A stretch of 64,000 nucleotides of DNA from Nitrospirota bacterium (GCA_016234115.1 JACRHD010000018.1:102528-166527); one strand, 5' to 3'. Counted from the first letter of the stretch, positions 27,047 through 35,308 are shown. The notes: generated from the sequence alone by a model not told the origin. Made by a program: numbers and translations.

Positions 27047-28327
27047 TATTAACACAAACAGAAGGTCGTCGATCCTGTCAAGCAAGTCCTTAAACCTGCC
27101 TCCGTGACTTTTTGAACGTCCAAACAATTCCGCGCGGATTTCCTGAATCTCCGGGTCCTCACACCTCTCATAAGTGATATGCCCTTTCTGCAAGGCATGG
27201 CGCTCAAGGATCAGAAGCTTTTTCGCTTTGTCAATGAAAGGCGCCAGAGCTGTTTCTATGTCTCTTAACTCCGTAAGTATATTCGGGATGCTGATAGCTG
27301 ATTGCTGATTGCTGATGGCTTTTTTTATTTCCCTGATCATGATGTAAAGCGTATTGTACTCAAGCCCCCTCACCCCGCGCCTCCATTGCAGAAGTATAGA
27401 GTTGCGCCGGAACCACAGAAAGTTCCGTTCCCCGAAGGAGATCAGGTCATCTACCGCGGATTCAAGTTCATCAATGAGTAACGGGTGACGAGTAACGGGT
27501 GACGAGTCTGTTGAATTTTGAATCTTGAATTTTGAATATTCCTCTTCTTGCCCCTTGCCCTTTGCCCCTTGCCCCTTTACTTCACCGCAGTTGAGATATT
27601 CCCACACATTCTTCAATACCCTCTGCCCGGCTACATCATCCGGGGTGTCGAAATGAACAAGCGACAGGACGACTCTTCCTTTTCCATAACGTCCTTCTAC
27701 TACAGCCGGTTCATCCTTTAATCTTCCCGGATCGAGGTTTATACCGTATATCTTCTCAAGCCCGGCCCAATCGCCGTTTGCCCCTATATCTCCCGTGTTT
27801 AAATCAGAGCTGAAGGAATCGGCAAGCGCCTCGCCGTAGGTTGCAAGGACGTCTATGCCGCCGTCTTCAATCAAAAACTGCGAAGGCCACCAGGCGTGAA
27901 AGACAACTTCAGAGTTAAGAGTGAAGAATGAAGAGTTAAGTATTCCTGTTTCTTCTCTTAACTCCTGACTCTTAACTCTTAACTCTAAATTCCCTTCCCA
28001 CATCGGATGCCCTTTCACATTCAGAAAAATCCTGCCGCTGAAACTCGGGACCCTCTGCCTTGTAGGTTTCCGCCTGATGTTCAGCAGGCCGATGCCTTCA
28101 AGCGTTGCAAGACCGGCCCCTCCGCAGAGGCCCAGATAATTTCCGCCGTTTCTTACAAACTCCCTTATCGCTTCTGTCCCTTTGTCACCCAGCGACTTTT
28201 CCTTGTTCGAGGCCCATCCGCCGGGTACGAACAGCAGTTTGTATTTATCAAGGCATCCGTTATTGATATCTTCTGATCTGATCAGGTCAAACGGCAAGCC
28301 CAGATCCCGGAGAGCCCTGTATGCCAT
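27041..28327 (-). CDS. BPL-N / class I amidotransferase-like protein, distal gene of the cobalamin operon
   Basis: A 428-residue protein whose N-terminal half (to about 230) resembles the BPL-N / glutamine-amidotransferase-like fold: LLFVPGGWA, RNGGNYLGLCGGAGLATLEGIGLL. The Cys in GLCGGA sits in the nucleophile-elbow position. The rest is helical and unrecognised. Two repeat clusters are inserted in frame (LRVKSQELREETG..., about residues 113-140, and VKGQGAKGKGQEEEY..., about 250-280). The frame upstream of Met1 encodes NVAFLWDESFLWGI, which looks like the true N-terminus. It has no start codon and runs in frame from the cbiG-cbiH stop at 28415. Translation may start at 28327 or by an unusual route. 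Function is unknown. Confidence 0.7.
   Translation of the reverse strand: MAYRALRDLGLPFDLIRSEDINNGCLDKYKLLFVPGGWASNKEKSLGDKGTEAIREFVRNGGNYLGLCGGAGLATLEGIGLLNIRRKPTRQRVPSFSGRIFLNVKGHPMWEGNLELRVKSQELREETGILNSSFFTLNSEVVFHAWWPSQFLIEDGGIDVLATYGEALADSFSSDLNTGDIGANGDWAGLEKIYGINLDPGRLKDEPAVVEGRYGKGRVVLSLVHFDTPDDVAGQRVLKNVWEYLNCGEVKGQGAKGKGQEEEYSKFKIQNSTDSSPVTRHPLLIDELESAVDDLISFGERNFLWFRRNSILLQWRRGVRGLEYNTLYIMIREIKKAISNQQSAISIPNILTELRDIETALAPFIDKAKKLLILERHALQKGHITYERCEDPEIQEIRAELFGRSKSHGGRFKDLLDRIDDLLFVLIK
27294..27579. repeat. Composite heptamer arrays in the BPL-N-like gene (C-terminal half)
   Basis: GCTGATTGCTGATTGCTGAT (27297-27318) is followed by GTAACGGGTGACGAGTAACGG (27478-27507), TTTGAATCTTGAATTTTGAA (27516-27540) and TTGCCCCTTGCCCTTTGCCC (27549-27579). 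All have a 7-nt unit and lie inside the coding frame. Confidence 0.85.
27904..27990. repeat. GAGTTAA hairpin element inside the BPL-N-like gene
   Basis: An AGAGTTAAGAGTGAAGAATG arm and the complementary CTTAACTCCTGACTCTTAAC arm are separated by about 18 nt. This gives a stem of roughly 30 bp, encoding LRVKSQELREETGILNSSFF-type residues in frame. Confidence 0.9.
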
Positions 28328-28369
28328 TATTCCCCAAAGAAACGATTCGTCCCAGAGAAAAGCGACATT

Positions 28370-28430
28370 AGGGGATTGGGGATTGGGGATTGGTTTAATT
28401 TTGAATCTTGAATTTTAAATTTTGAATTTC
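28370..28430. repeat. GGGGATT and TTTGAA arrays at the cbiH/BPL-N junction
   Basis: GGGGATTGGGGATTGGGGATT (three 7-nt units) is followed by TTTTGAATCTTGAATTTTAA. It covers the stop of cbiG-cbiH and the region where the downstream gene should start. Confidence 0.9.
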
Positions 28431-30379
28431 TTTTCATATCCCCTCGGGGTTATCAGGTAATCTCCCCACTTAAAGGTCTGCGAATTGCCGATTATCACGG
28501 TTGTCTGCATATCTATGTCGTGACTTAGCATATCTTCGAGGTTCGTGATAACGACCTTTTCGTTCTCCCTCATTGCCGCCTTTACAAGCCCTACGGGGGT
28601 CCTGGAATTTCTGTAACCGGAAATAATTTCCTGCGCCTTCCGGATGTGCTTCTGCCTGCCTTTGCTTTTGGGATTGTAGATGACAATAACAAAGTCGGCC
28701 ATGGCAGCGGCCTCGATTCTCTTTTCTATCTGTTCCCAGGGAGTAAGCCTGTCGGACAAACTGATGGTCGCAAAGTCATGCATGAGGGGTGCGCCGAGAC
28801 GCGCCGCGCAGGCGTTCAGCGCGGAAATGCCGGGAATAACTTCAACGACAGGGTCCGAGGGTCCGAGGGTCCGAGGGTCCGAGGGAAGCGAATCTTTTCC
28901 CCTTGAACCCTTGAATCCTTGGACCCTTGAACCCTTCAGCAGTTCAAACACCAGTCCCGCCATCGCGTATATCCCGGGGTCGCCGCCGCTGATAACGGAG
29001 ACGGTCTTGCCGGACAGGGCCAGTTCAACGGCCTTCCTGCCCCTGTCAACCTCCTGCGTCATCCCTGTGGAAACGACTTCCTTATCTTTGATCAGGTCCG
29101 TTATCAGATCGAGATACGTTCCATATCCGACTATCACATCCGATTTCCGTATGGCCTCCTGCGCCCGTGGAGTAATATGTTCAAGCCCCCCGGGACCTGT
29201 ACCTACAATATAGAGTTTAGTAAGTGGTTGCGAATCTTGAATATTGAATTTTGAATATTCTTTTTTCTTGACTCTTAACTCTTGACTCTTAACTCTCTTC
29301 TTCCCCGCCACCGCCACCGTTACGTTCCCCGTCTTCTGCTTTGGGACGAGCAATTGATCAGTCCCTGCGGCAAGGAGGGCGGCGGGTTCAGCCACCGCGT
29401 AAGCGCCTGTGGCCTTAAACACGGCATTCGAACAGATGATCGCTGATCGCTGATCGCTGACTGCCGAATTCAGCTCCGCAGGCGTAAATGTCGTTATCCT
29501 TAAATCATATTTCCCTGCAAATAAGATCAACCCCGGCTCACTGCCTTTTCTATCAAGCGTTGCGATGGAATGGATTGAGAGGAAGGACAGTTTGTTCTTG
29601 CGCAGGACCGTTTTAACGGCATCCTCTATTTCCTTTCCCGATGTCCCGCTGTTGCAGCCGATGCCGACTACAAGATTTTTAGGGCGCAAATAGAGTTTGG
29701 ACTTCGGTAGGGGCGAGGTGACCTCGCCCTTACAGACAATTATCATGTCTGCCGATTCAGGACCATCAACGTTAATAAATGCATCCGGCAATTCAATGCC
29801 GATATCCTGATCCACATAAACATTCAGCGCGCCGTTGTTCAGCAGTTTAGTGGATGTGTGAGACAGCATATTCCAATTTTCTATAACAAGCCTGTTTTCT
29901 TCCGCCCATAGATCTATGGAGGGCAGGTTGTTCACATCCGAAGCCGTTGTTATCACGGCATCCCCATTCAAAGAAGCGGCAATCTCTCTTGCAAGCACAT
30001 TCGCCCCGCCGAGATGCCCGCTCAAAAGACTGATGACGTGCCTGCCCTTTTCATCGAGCGCGACAACTGCCGGGTCGGTCTTTTTGTCCTTTATCAGAGG
30101 AGCTATCGTCCTGACAACAATCCCTGTCGCCATGATGAATATGAGGTTCCCGCATTCCGCCCACTGCCGGGGCAATTCATGAATTGCCCCGGCGGATGTG
30201 AATTTAATAATCCGCGCACCGGGACAAAGCTCCGATATCTTTTGAGCAAGCCTGAGGCCGTTATTTGTTATATAGAAGATCGCCGTAGGGGCGAAAGGCC
30301 GTTCGCCCCCACGTCCGTGTCCTGTTTTTTTCTTCTTAACTCTTAACTCTTGACTCTTAACTCTGTTTCCTGTACTCAT
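28415..30379 (-). CDS. cbiGH: CbiG-CbiH fusion: cobalt-precorrin-5A hydrolase / cobalt-precorrin-3B C17-methyltransferase
   Basis: Two anaerobic cobalamin enzymes in one 654-residue frame. Residues about 33-365 are CbiG, which opens the lactone of cobalt-precorrin-5A: IMATGIVVRTIAPLIKDKKTDPAVV, SLLSGHLGGANVLA and the C-terminal VVGIGCNSGTSGKEI. Residues about 392-654 are CbiH, a ring-contracting SAM methyltransferase: YIVGTGPGGLEHITPRA, ISGGDPGIYAMAG, EVIPGISALNACAARLGAPLMHDF. The junction (about 366-391, KKRVKSQELRVKKKEYSKF) is a heptapeptide repeat. Further insertions lie at the N-terminus (RVKSQELRVKKKK), in CbiG (GEVTSPLPKSK) and in CbiH (GSRVQGFKGSRG...). It overlaps cbiF by 23 nt. Confidence 0.94.
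   Translation of the reverse strand: MSTGNRVKSQELRVKKKKTGHGRGGERPFAPTAIFYITNNGLRLAQKISELCPGARIIKFTSAGAIHELPRQWAECGNLIFIMATGIVVRTIAPLIKDKKTDPAVVALDEKGRHVISLLSGHLGGANVLAREIAASLNGDAVITTASDVNNLPSIDLWAEENRLVIENWNMLSHTSTKLLNNGALNVYVDQDIGIELPDAFINVDGPESADMIIVCKGEVTSPLPKSKLYLRPKNLVVGIGCNSGTSGKEIEDAVKTVLRKNKLSFLSIHSIATLDRKGSEPGLILFAGKYDLRITTFTPAELNSAVSDQRSAIICSNAVFKATGAYAVAEPAALLAAGTDQLLVPKQKTGNVTVAVAGKKRVKSQELRVKKKEYSKFNIQDSQPLTKLYIVGTGPGGLEHITPRAQEAIRKSDVIVGYGTYLDLITDLIKDKEVVSTGMTQEVDRGRKAVELALSGKTVSVISGGDPGIYAMAGLVFELLKGSRVQGFKGSRGKDSLPSDPRTLGPSDPVVEVIPGISALNACAARLGAPLMHDFATISLSDRLTPWEQIEKRIEAAAMADFVIVIYNPKSKGRQKHIRKAQEIISGYRNSRTPVGLVKAAMRENEKVVITNLEDMLSHDIDMQTTVIIGNSQTFKWGDYLITPRGYEKKFKI
28851..28936. 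repeat. GGTCCGAGG / CCTTGGACC inverted array inside CbiH
   Basis: Tandem 8-nt GGTCCGAG units (28852-28880) pair with CCTTGAACCCTTGAATCCTTGGACCC (28900-28935). They are in frame within the CbiH domain, between VFELLKG and VVEVIPG. Confidence 0.9.
29222..29305. repeat. Repeat arrays forming the CbiG-CbiH linker
   Basis: TTGAATATTGAATTTTGAATA and CTTAACTCTTGACTCTTAAC arrays (7-nt units) are translated as the linker between the two enzyme domains. Confidence 0.9.
30284..30363. repeat. REP-like palindrome and GAGTTAA array at the start of cbiG
   Basis: GTAGGGGCGAAAGGCCGTTCGCCCCC and CTTAACTCTTAACTCTTGACTC lie in the first 30 codons of cbiG and reach the cbiF stop. Confidence 0.88.
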
Positions 30380-31127
30380 GCCTGAAATCCTTGTGATAGA
30401 GCTTTGATTCTTTCCCCAATGAAACTTCCGACGCCTTCAATGCGTCGCCTATATAAATAAGCGCGGTCTTTCTGATGCCCGCTTTTTTGACCATCTCCCC
30501 GAGGTCCTTTAAAACGCCCCTGACTGCCCTTTCGTCCGGCCATGACGCCTTTTCAATAACAGCCACGGGCGTGTCCTCCGGATAACCCTGAAGCAGTTCT
30601 TCCCTGACCTTCTCTATCATGCCGGCACTCAGGAAGATCACCATCGAAGAGCGGTGTCTCGCAAGCTCCGAAAGTCTCTCCCCCTCCGGCACGGGCGTCC
30701 TGCCTTCCATGCGCGTAAAGATAACGGTCTGGCTTATCTCGGGAATGGTAAGCTCCTGCCCCAACAAGGCCGCTCCGGCGGAAGCTGAAGAGACGCCGGG
30801 GATTACCTCATACGGGATATTCAGTTGCCTGAGCCTTTCTATCTGTTCGGATATCGCGCTGTAGAATGCCGTATCGCCTGTGTGAAGCCTTGCAGTGACC
30901 TTCCCGCCTGAAGAGGCGTCCTTCATTATGCAGACAACTTCATCCAGCGTCATGCCTGACGAGTCATATATTTCCGCGCCGGCGCCCGAAAACACTTCAG
31001 GGTTGACGAGGCTCCCGGCGTATATGATGACGCCGGCCTTATCCAGAATTTTTTTCCCTTTAAGAGTTATCAGCTCGGGGTCCCCCGGACCCGCGCCGAT
31101 GAAGTAGACTTTTGAATGTTCACCCAT
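30357..31127 (-). CDS. cbiF: Cobalt-precorrin-4 C11-methyltransferase
   Basis: A SAM-dependent corrin-ring methyltransferase of 256 residues. Landmarks: YFIGAGPGDPELITLKG near residues 8-24, IYAGSLVNPEVFSGAGAEIYDSSGMTLDE, RLHTGDTAFYSAISEQIERL and EVIPGVSSASAGAALLGQELTIPE. No large repeat insertion was seen, in contrast to its neighbours. It overlaps the HD-domain gene upstream (8 nt) and cbiG downstream (23 nt), so translation is coupled. Confidence 0.96.
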   Translation of the reverse strand: MGEHSKVYFIGAGPGDPELITLKGKKILDKAGVIIYAGSLVNPEVFSGAGAEIYDSSGMTLDEVVCIMKDASSGGKVTARLHTGDTAFYSAISEQIERLRQLNIPYEVIPGVSSASAGAALLGQELTIPEISQTVIFTRMEGRTPVPEGERLSELARHRSSMVIFLSAGMIEKVREELLQGYPEDTPVAVIEKASWPDERAVRGVLKDLGEMVKKAGIRKTALIYIGDALKASEVSLGKESKLYHKDFRHEYRKQS

Positions 31128-31905
31128 TTTGCAGCCTTTCTGAAATATACCTGTTTATCACTTCCTCCACGTCGAGGATTTCTTTTGTCCGAGGCAGTAT
31201 GTCCATAATCTTCTTTATATAATTATTCTCATGCAGCAGCCTTAATGATTCGCTGAAATGCATATCGAAGACCCAGGAGAGTTTCATCAGCCTGAAATCA
31301 TTTTCCGTCCGTATATTGGAATAGGACGCCACCTTACGGTCCATTATGCATGACAGCATGGTCGTGGAATATCCGGGGCTGTCGGGAACGCCCAAAGCCG
31401 TGGCTGAGGCCCTTTCCTCCACCGGACTTTCGTAGTATTCGACGAATACGCGATAAATATCTACCTTGTCGGCGTCCCTGATTAATTTCAGATACAGCCT
31501 GACATCTTCAGGCACGGGCGGTATCGCATAGGCGTTGTGAAACTTCACCGCGCTGATTATTATTTGCCGCTCATTTTCGGGAAGATTGCATAATACATTT
31601 TCATCCGCCAGGATACTTGATCCTAACAGGCCGTGATTTACCGAGTCCGCGTCCCTGAATGTTTTGTATTTCGCAAACTGCGGGAACCGCCCGAGGTCAT
31701 GGAACAGGGCCACGGCCTCTGCGATCTTTGTCTCATTGCCGTCAAGCGACCCGGCCCCGGCAATCCTGACGATATTCCGGCACACATGATCGGTATGCTC
31801 CACCTTGAGTATGATATTTCTCTGGTCCTTTGCGTCAGACAGGTAAAACGACCTGCTGAAGTCCGAAAACCATTGCCTGAAAAATTTCAGATCATTCTCA
31901 GTCAT
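31120..31905 (-). CDS. HD-domain phosphohydrolase embedded in the cobalamin operon
   Basis: A 261-residue HD-superfamily protein. The metal-binding H69-D70 pair is in VALFHDLGRFPQFAKY. H40 (EHTDHVCRN) and the later NHG (about 94-96) and DADKVD (about 149-154) motifs complete a normal HD site. A nucleotide or phosphate ester substrate is expected from the family, but none is known for cobalamin synthesis. It overlaps cbiL by 4 nt and cbiF by 8 nt, so it is a genuine member of the operon. It has no repeat insertion. Confidence 0.88.
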   Translation of the reverse strand: MTENDLKFFRQWFSDFSRSFYLSDAKDQRNIILKVEHTDHVCRNIVRIAGAGSLDGNETKIAEAVALFHDLGRFPQFAKYKTFRDADSVNHGLLGSSILADENVLCNLPENERQIIISAVKFHNAYAIPPVPEDVRLYLKLIRDADKVDIYRVFVEYYESPVEERASATALGVPDSPGYSTTMLSCIMDRKVASYSNIRTENDFRLMKLSWVFDMHFSESLRLLHENNYIKKIMDILPRTKEILDVEEVINRYISERLQNG

Positions 31906-32690
31906 TTTCTAACAATCACCATTGAAAAGTAGTTTAAATCCTCCGGCCTCACGCTGCTGATGTCTTTAAATATCTTTTCATCCTCCATCCCGGCCCGGCA
32001 AACATACGCGGCCTTATCGAGCAGGCGCATCTCTTTAAGCAACTCCAGGACCTGATCAAATACCTTATGCACCTTCATCAGCACGACGGTATCAAACGTC
32101 TCCAATGCCGATCTGAGATCGCCCATATAATTTGCCGGCAGAATGGCGATCTTTTCATCAGCGAGACCCAGGGAAATTTTTGCCCTTGCCGCGGACAAGT
32201 TTATGGAAGAGACCCCCGGGACGATTTCCATATCCGGTTCGGGACAGAGCTCAATGAGCTTATCATATAAATAATAAAACGTGCTGTAGATCGCCGGATC
32301 ACCGAGCGTGAGGAAGGCCACGTTCTTGCCGTTACTTAATTTGCTCAGAATGGCCTGCGCGGCCTGGTCCCATTTGGCATCGAGATCGTTATCAGGGTCC
32401 GGGGGCCAGGGTCCGGGGTCCAAAGGTAAGTCTCCCGGACCCTGGCCCCCGGACCCTGGCCCCTGTATTTTCGTTTTCCTCATCGGGAAATGCGCCTCTA
32501 TGATCTCTTTGCCCTTGAGAGAAACCGCCTTCTCAACTATCGACAGGGCAAGGCTGCTGCCTTCCTCCCTCCCTTTGGGGACGCATATGACCGGCGTTTC
32601 CTTAATTATCCTCACTGCCTTGAGCGTCAGCAGCTCAGGGTCTCCGGGACCGATTCCTATGACGTATAGTTTAGCCATAATTTGGGGCAA
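31902..32690 (-). CDS. cbiL: Cobalt-precorrin-2 C20-methyltransferase
   Basis: A SAM methyltransferase of 262 residues. Landmarks: LYVIGIGPGDPELLTLKAVRII (8-29), FPMRKTK, FLTLGDPAIYSTFYYLYDKL and EIVPGVSSINLSAARAKISLG. Residues about 77-97 (GPGSGGQGPGDLPLDPGPW) are an in-frame copy of a GGGTCCGGGGG-type inverted array, inserted in the loop after the conserved FPM. It overlaps the HD gene by 4 nt and follows cbiE-cbiT by 3 nt. Confidence 0.96.
   Translation of the reverse strand: MPQIMAKLYVIGIGPGDPELLTLKAVRIIKETPVICVPKGREEGSSLALSIVEKAVSLKGKEIIEAHFPMRKTKIQGPGSGGQGPGDLPLDPGPWPPDPDNDLDAKWDQAAQAILSKLSNGKNVAFLTLGDPAIYSTFYYLYDKLIELCPEPDMEIVPGVSSINLSAARAKISLGLADEKIAILPANYMGDLRSALETFDTVVLMKVHKVFDQVLELLKEMRLLDKAAYVCRAGMEDEKIFKDISSVRPEDLNYFSMVIVRK
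32396..32467. repeat. GGGTCCGGGGGCCAG inverted array inside cbiL
   Basis: A GGGTCCGGGGGCCAGGGTCC arm and the complementary GGACCCTGGCCCCCGGACCC arm are separated by about 20 nt and lie in frame in cbiL. Confidence 0.92.
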
Positions 32691-32752
32691 GGGTCAGGGG
32701 TCACGGGGCAAGGGTAAAATCCCGGACCCCTGACCCTTGCCCCTTGCCCCTG
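32686..32752. repeat. GGGGCAA / TTGCCCC inverted array at the cbiE-cbiT/cbiL junction
   Basis: GGGGCAAGGGTCAGGGGTCA pairs with TGACCCTTGCCCCTTGCCCC. It encodes the extra C-terminal residues of the CbiE-CbiT protein ([18 protein letters not shown]) and extends to the cbiL start. Confidence 0.9.
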
Positions 32753-34061
32753 TTATTATAAACACCGGGTTCAGCGCGCTCATGTGCCTTTTGCCGGCGA
32801 TCACCTTAGAGCGCGAGACCGATACCTCGCTTATCTCAACAGCATAACCGTTCTTTTCAAGACCCTGCACTGCCTCATTCAGCGTTTCAATTGTGGTCGC
32901 GTTAATTACCACAGCGCCTGTTTCCATCCTTCCGGAAATAAGGGCAAGGACGGCATCCATCCTCCCGCCGCTGCCGCCGATAAAAACCCTGTCAGGCGAA
33001 GGAATGTCTTTTAAGACGTCCGGCGCCTCGCCTGCCGTTGTTTCAATATTCGTAATGTTAAACCTTTTTTGGTTTTCATTAATATTGCTCAACTGTTGCT
33101 CATCCTTTTCAACCGCAAAGACCCTGAGCTCAGGACAAAGCCGGGCCGCCTCAATCGACAGGGAGCCGGAACCCGCCCCGATGTCCCAAAGCACGCCTCT
33201 TTCAGGAAGACGTAATTTGTGTATGGCAACAGCCCTCACCTCGTCTTTTGTGATAAGGCCTCTTGAATGCTGAATCTCATCTTCCCTGAGACCGAAAATC
33301 GGTGCATGAGGGATGGAGGGATGGAGGGATGAATTGGGACCCCCTTCTCCACTTCCCGCCTTCCAGCCTTCTCCACTTCCTGCCTTCTTCACAATCACCA
33401 CCACATTCGGTTCCGCAAACGACATCGCCGCTATCTCCTCCGGCGTTCCCCTGATAATCTTTTCATCAGGATACCCGAGTCTTTCGCAAACGTACATGAC
33501 AAGTGACGAGTGACAAGTGATGAGTGACGAGAGGATCGCTTTCGCGATCTCGACCGGGTTATTTACTTTATCGGTAAGGGCGGCAATCTTATTATATTTC
33601 GTCAACAGCCGGGGGACATCGTCTATCTCATATTCAGGGGCTCTCCTTTTTGACGGGTCAGGGCCTCCGTGAAGGCTTATCAGCAGGGCGTTGTTCGAGG
33701 TCTCCCCGATACGTGAAAACGCGACCTGGACGCTTGAGAGGTCAGGATAAACTTCCACCGCGTCCCTGCCTAACCTCTCTGTGACCATCCGTCCTATGCC
33801 GAAAAACATCGGGTCCCCCGCGGCCAGAAGCGCAAGCTTTTTCTCTCTGTAGTTGTTCGCGATATAATCCAGCATTTCGTAAACACTGCCGTGTACGATT
33901 ATCCTGTCCCTGACCCGGTCATATTCCGCATAGCCCATAAACACCTCAAGCAGCCTCCTGTTCGTCAGGACCACTTCAGCCCCGAGCAAAGAGGCCGCCG
34001 CCTTGCCGTCAAGGGGCCTGAAGCCGATTCCTATGACATACACTTTATTCACTGTCTGCAA
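32694..34061 (-). CDS. cbiET: CbiE-CbiT fusion: cobalt-precorrin-7 C5/C15-methyltransferase (decarboxylating)
   Basis: A CobL-type fusion of 455 residues. The CbiE part (about 1-210) has VIGIGFRPLDGKAAASLLGAEVV and LAAGDPMFFGIGRMV. The CbiT part (about 255-440) has the Rossmann SAM motif WDIGAGSGSLSIEAARLCP and RVFIGGSGGRMDAVL. Between them lies a repeat-derived stretch (GSGEGWKAGSGEGG, about 235-250). Another (SSLITCHSSLVMY) sits in CbiE. The C-terminus is extended by repeat sequence. The last codons of cbiD overlap the start by 17 nt. Confidence 0.96.
   Translation of the reverse strand: MQTVNKVYVIGIGFRPLDGKAAASLLGAEVVLTNRRLLEVFMGYAEYDRVRDRIIVHGSVYEMLDYIANNYREKKLALLAAGDPMFFGIGRMVTERLGRDAVEVYPDLSSVQVAFSRIGETSNNALLISLHGGPDPSKRRAPEYEIDDVPRLLTKYNKIAALTDKVNNPVEIAKAILSSLITCHSSLVMYVCERLGYPDEKIIRGTPEEIAAMSFAEPNVVVIVKKAGSGEGWKAGSGEGGPNSSLHPSIPHAPIFGLREDEIQHSRGLITKDEVRAVAIHKLRLPERGVLWDIGAGSGSLSIEAARLCPELRVFAVEKDEQQLSNINENQKRFNITNIETTAGEAPDVLKDIPSPDRVFIGGSGGRMDAVLALISGRMETGAVVINATTIETLNEAVQGLEKNGYAVEISEVSVSRSKVIAGKRHMSALNPVFIITGARGKGQGSGILPLPRDP
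33499..33532. repeat. GTGACGA heptamer array in cbiE
   Basis: GACAAGTGACGAGTGACAAG units with a 7-nt period, read in frame as SSLITCHSSLVM. Confidence 0.88.
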
Positions 34062-35307
34062 TTATATCTCCATCATATGACACAAGATGAACGGAAACCG
34101 GGACCCCGACGGTAATCAGCCCGGAATATTTCCCGGCAGCATTACAAACCTCCGTGAAGAGTTTCGAGTTTCTGGTTTCTGGTTTCGAGTTGAGGACATC
34201 AAATATCTCCCGGGCCGTATTAAACTCCGAACTCCGAACTCTGAACTCCGGACTCAAGTCTTGCAAAAACTCAACTGCCTTTCTTATATCAATGGCCCCG
34301 AACCTGACATGCGTCTGCGGCGTCGCCATTGCAATTTTAACCATTTTGGCCCACTGGGCGCAAAGGTGGATTTTGCTGAAGCTGTGTTTTTTGGCCTCCT
34401 TCAGGGAGAATTCAAGGTAATCTCCCATGAGGACATAACATTCCCCGGGGAGTTTATATTTTTTCATGTGGGCCTTCTCAGAGGTCCGGCCGGCGGAAAG
34501 GACGATCTCCTGTTGTCCCGTTGCCCTTGCGACATCCATCGATGAAGTGATAGTCGCTGTCCAGGCCTCTGAAGAAACCGGTTTTACTATCCCCGTCGTG
34601 CCCAGAATAGAGATGCCCCCGATTATACCGAGCCTGTTGTTCAACGTCTTTTTCGCCAGCTCCTCGCCGTTGGGGACGGAGATAGTTATTTCAAGAGCTT
34701 GGAGTTTGGAGTTTAGAGTTTGGAACCGGGAGTTGGCTTTTTCTAAACTCTTAACTCTTGACTCTTGACTCTCTTCTATCGCTTCCATCACCGCTTCCCT
34801 GATCATCTGCCTTGGCACAGGATTAATCGCCGCTTCGCCGACAGGGACGGAAAGCCCCGGCTTGGTAACAATTCCAACACCTTTTCCGCCCCGAAGAAAG
34901 AGTTTAGAGTTAAGAGTTATGAGTTTAGTGTCTGGTTTTGAATCTTGAATACTCAATTTTGAATCTTCTTCTTTCTTAACTCCTGACTCTTGACTCTTTA
35001 CTCTAACTTCGGCCACTATCTCCGCGCCGTTCGTGACATCAGGGTCATCGCCCGCGTCTTTGATTACTGACGCTACGGCAGAACATTCATTCCCGTCAAT
35101 TTTGAATTTTGAATTTTGAATTTTGAATATTCTTCTGCTGCCGTCGGGGAACGGGATTTCCACTTCAGTGACGAGTGACGAGTGACGAGTAACGAGTAAA
35201 ACCGCCGCCTTTGCCGCAGCCGCAGCGCACGCCCCTGTCGTAAACCCGGACCTGAGGTTTCCCTTTTTCCCTCTGGCCCCCGGACCCTGGACCCCGGACC
35301 CTTTCAT
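34045..35307 (-). CDS. cbiD: Cobalt-precorrin-5B C1-methyltransferase CbiD, heavily interrupted by repeats
   Basis: Methylates C1 of cobalt-precorrin-5B. The protein is 420 residues, longer than the usual 350-370. It starts within repeat sequence (MKGSGVQGPGARGKKGN), then the family motif SGFTTGACAAAAAKAA (20-35). Conserved VGIVTKPGLSVPVGEAAINPVPR, IGIIGGISILGTTGIVKP and AQWAKMVKIAMATPQTHVRFG follow. In-frame heptapeptide insertions include VTRHSSLVTE, FKIQNSKFKI, VRVKSQESGVKK..., EESQESRVKSLEKAN... and FRVRSSEFNTAREIFDVLNSKPETRN. The core appears intact, so it is probably functional. Confidence 0.93.
   Translation of the reverse strand: MKGSGVQGPGARGKKGNLRSGFTTGACAAAAAKAAVLLVTRHSSLVTEVEIPFPDGSRRIFKIQNSKFKIDGNECSAVASVIKDAGDDPDVTNGAEIVAEVRVKSQESGVKKEEDSKLSIQDSKPDTKLITLNSKLFLRGGKGVGIVTKPGLSVPVGEAAINPVPRQMIREAVMEAIEESQESRVKSLEKANSRFQTLNSKLQALEITISVPNGEELAKKTLNNRLGIIGGISILGTTGIVKPVSSEAWTATITSSMDVARATGQQEIVLSAGRTSEKAHMKKYKLPGECYVLMGDYLEFSLKEAKKHSFSKIHLCAQWAKMVKIAMATPQTHVRFGAIDIRKAVEFLQDLSPEFRVRSSEFNTAREIFDVLNSKPETRNSKLFTEVCNAAGKYSGLITVGVPVSVHLVSYDGDIIADSE
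34155..34260. repeat. GAACTCTGAACTC and TTTCTGGTTTCGAG arrays in cbiD 3' part
   Basis: GTTTCGAGTTTCTGGTTTCTGG units followed by AACTCCGAACTCTGAACTCC (7-nt units), in the cbiD frame. Confidence 0.85.
34690..35200. repeat. Four heptamer arrays in the 5' half of cbiD
   Basis: AGAGCTTGGAGTTTGGAGTTTA (34692-34715) with CTTAACTCTTGACTCTTGAC (34749-34772); AGAGTTTAGAGTTAAGAGTT (34899-34920) with CTTAACTCCTGACTCTTGAC (34975-35000); TTTTGAATTTTGAATTTTGA (35100-35128); GTGACGAGTGACGAGTGACG (35168-35190). The GAGTTAA and TTAACTC arms are mutually complementary. Confidence 0.9.
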
Positions 35308-35308
35308 T

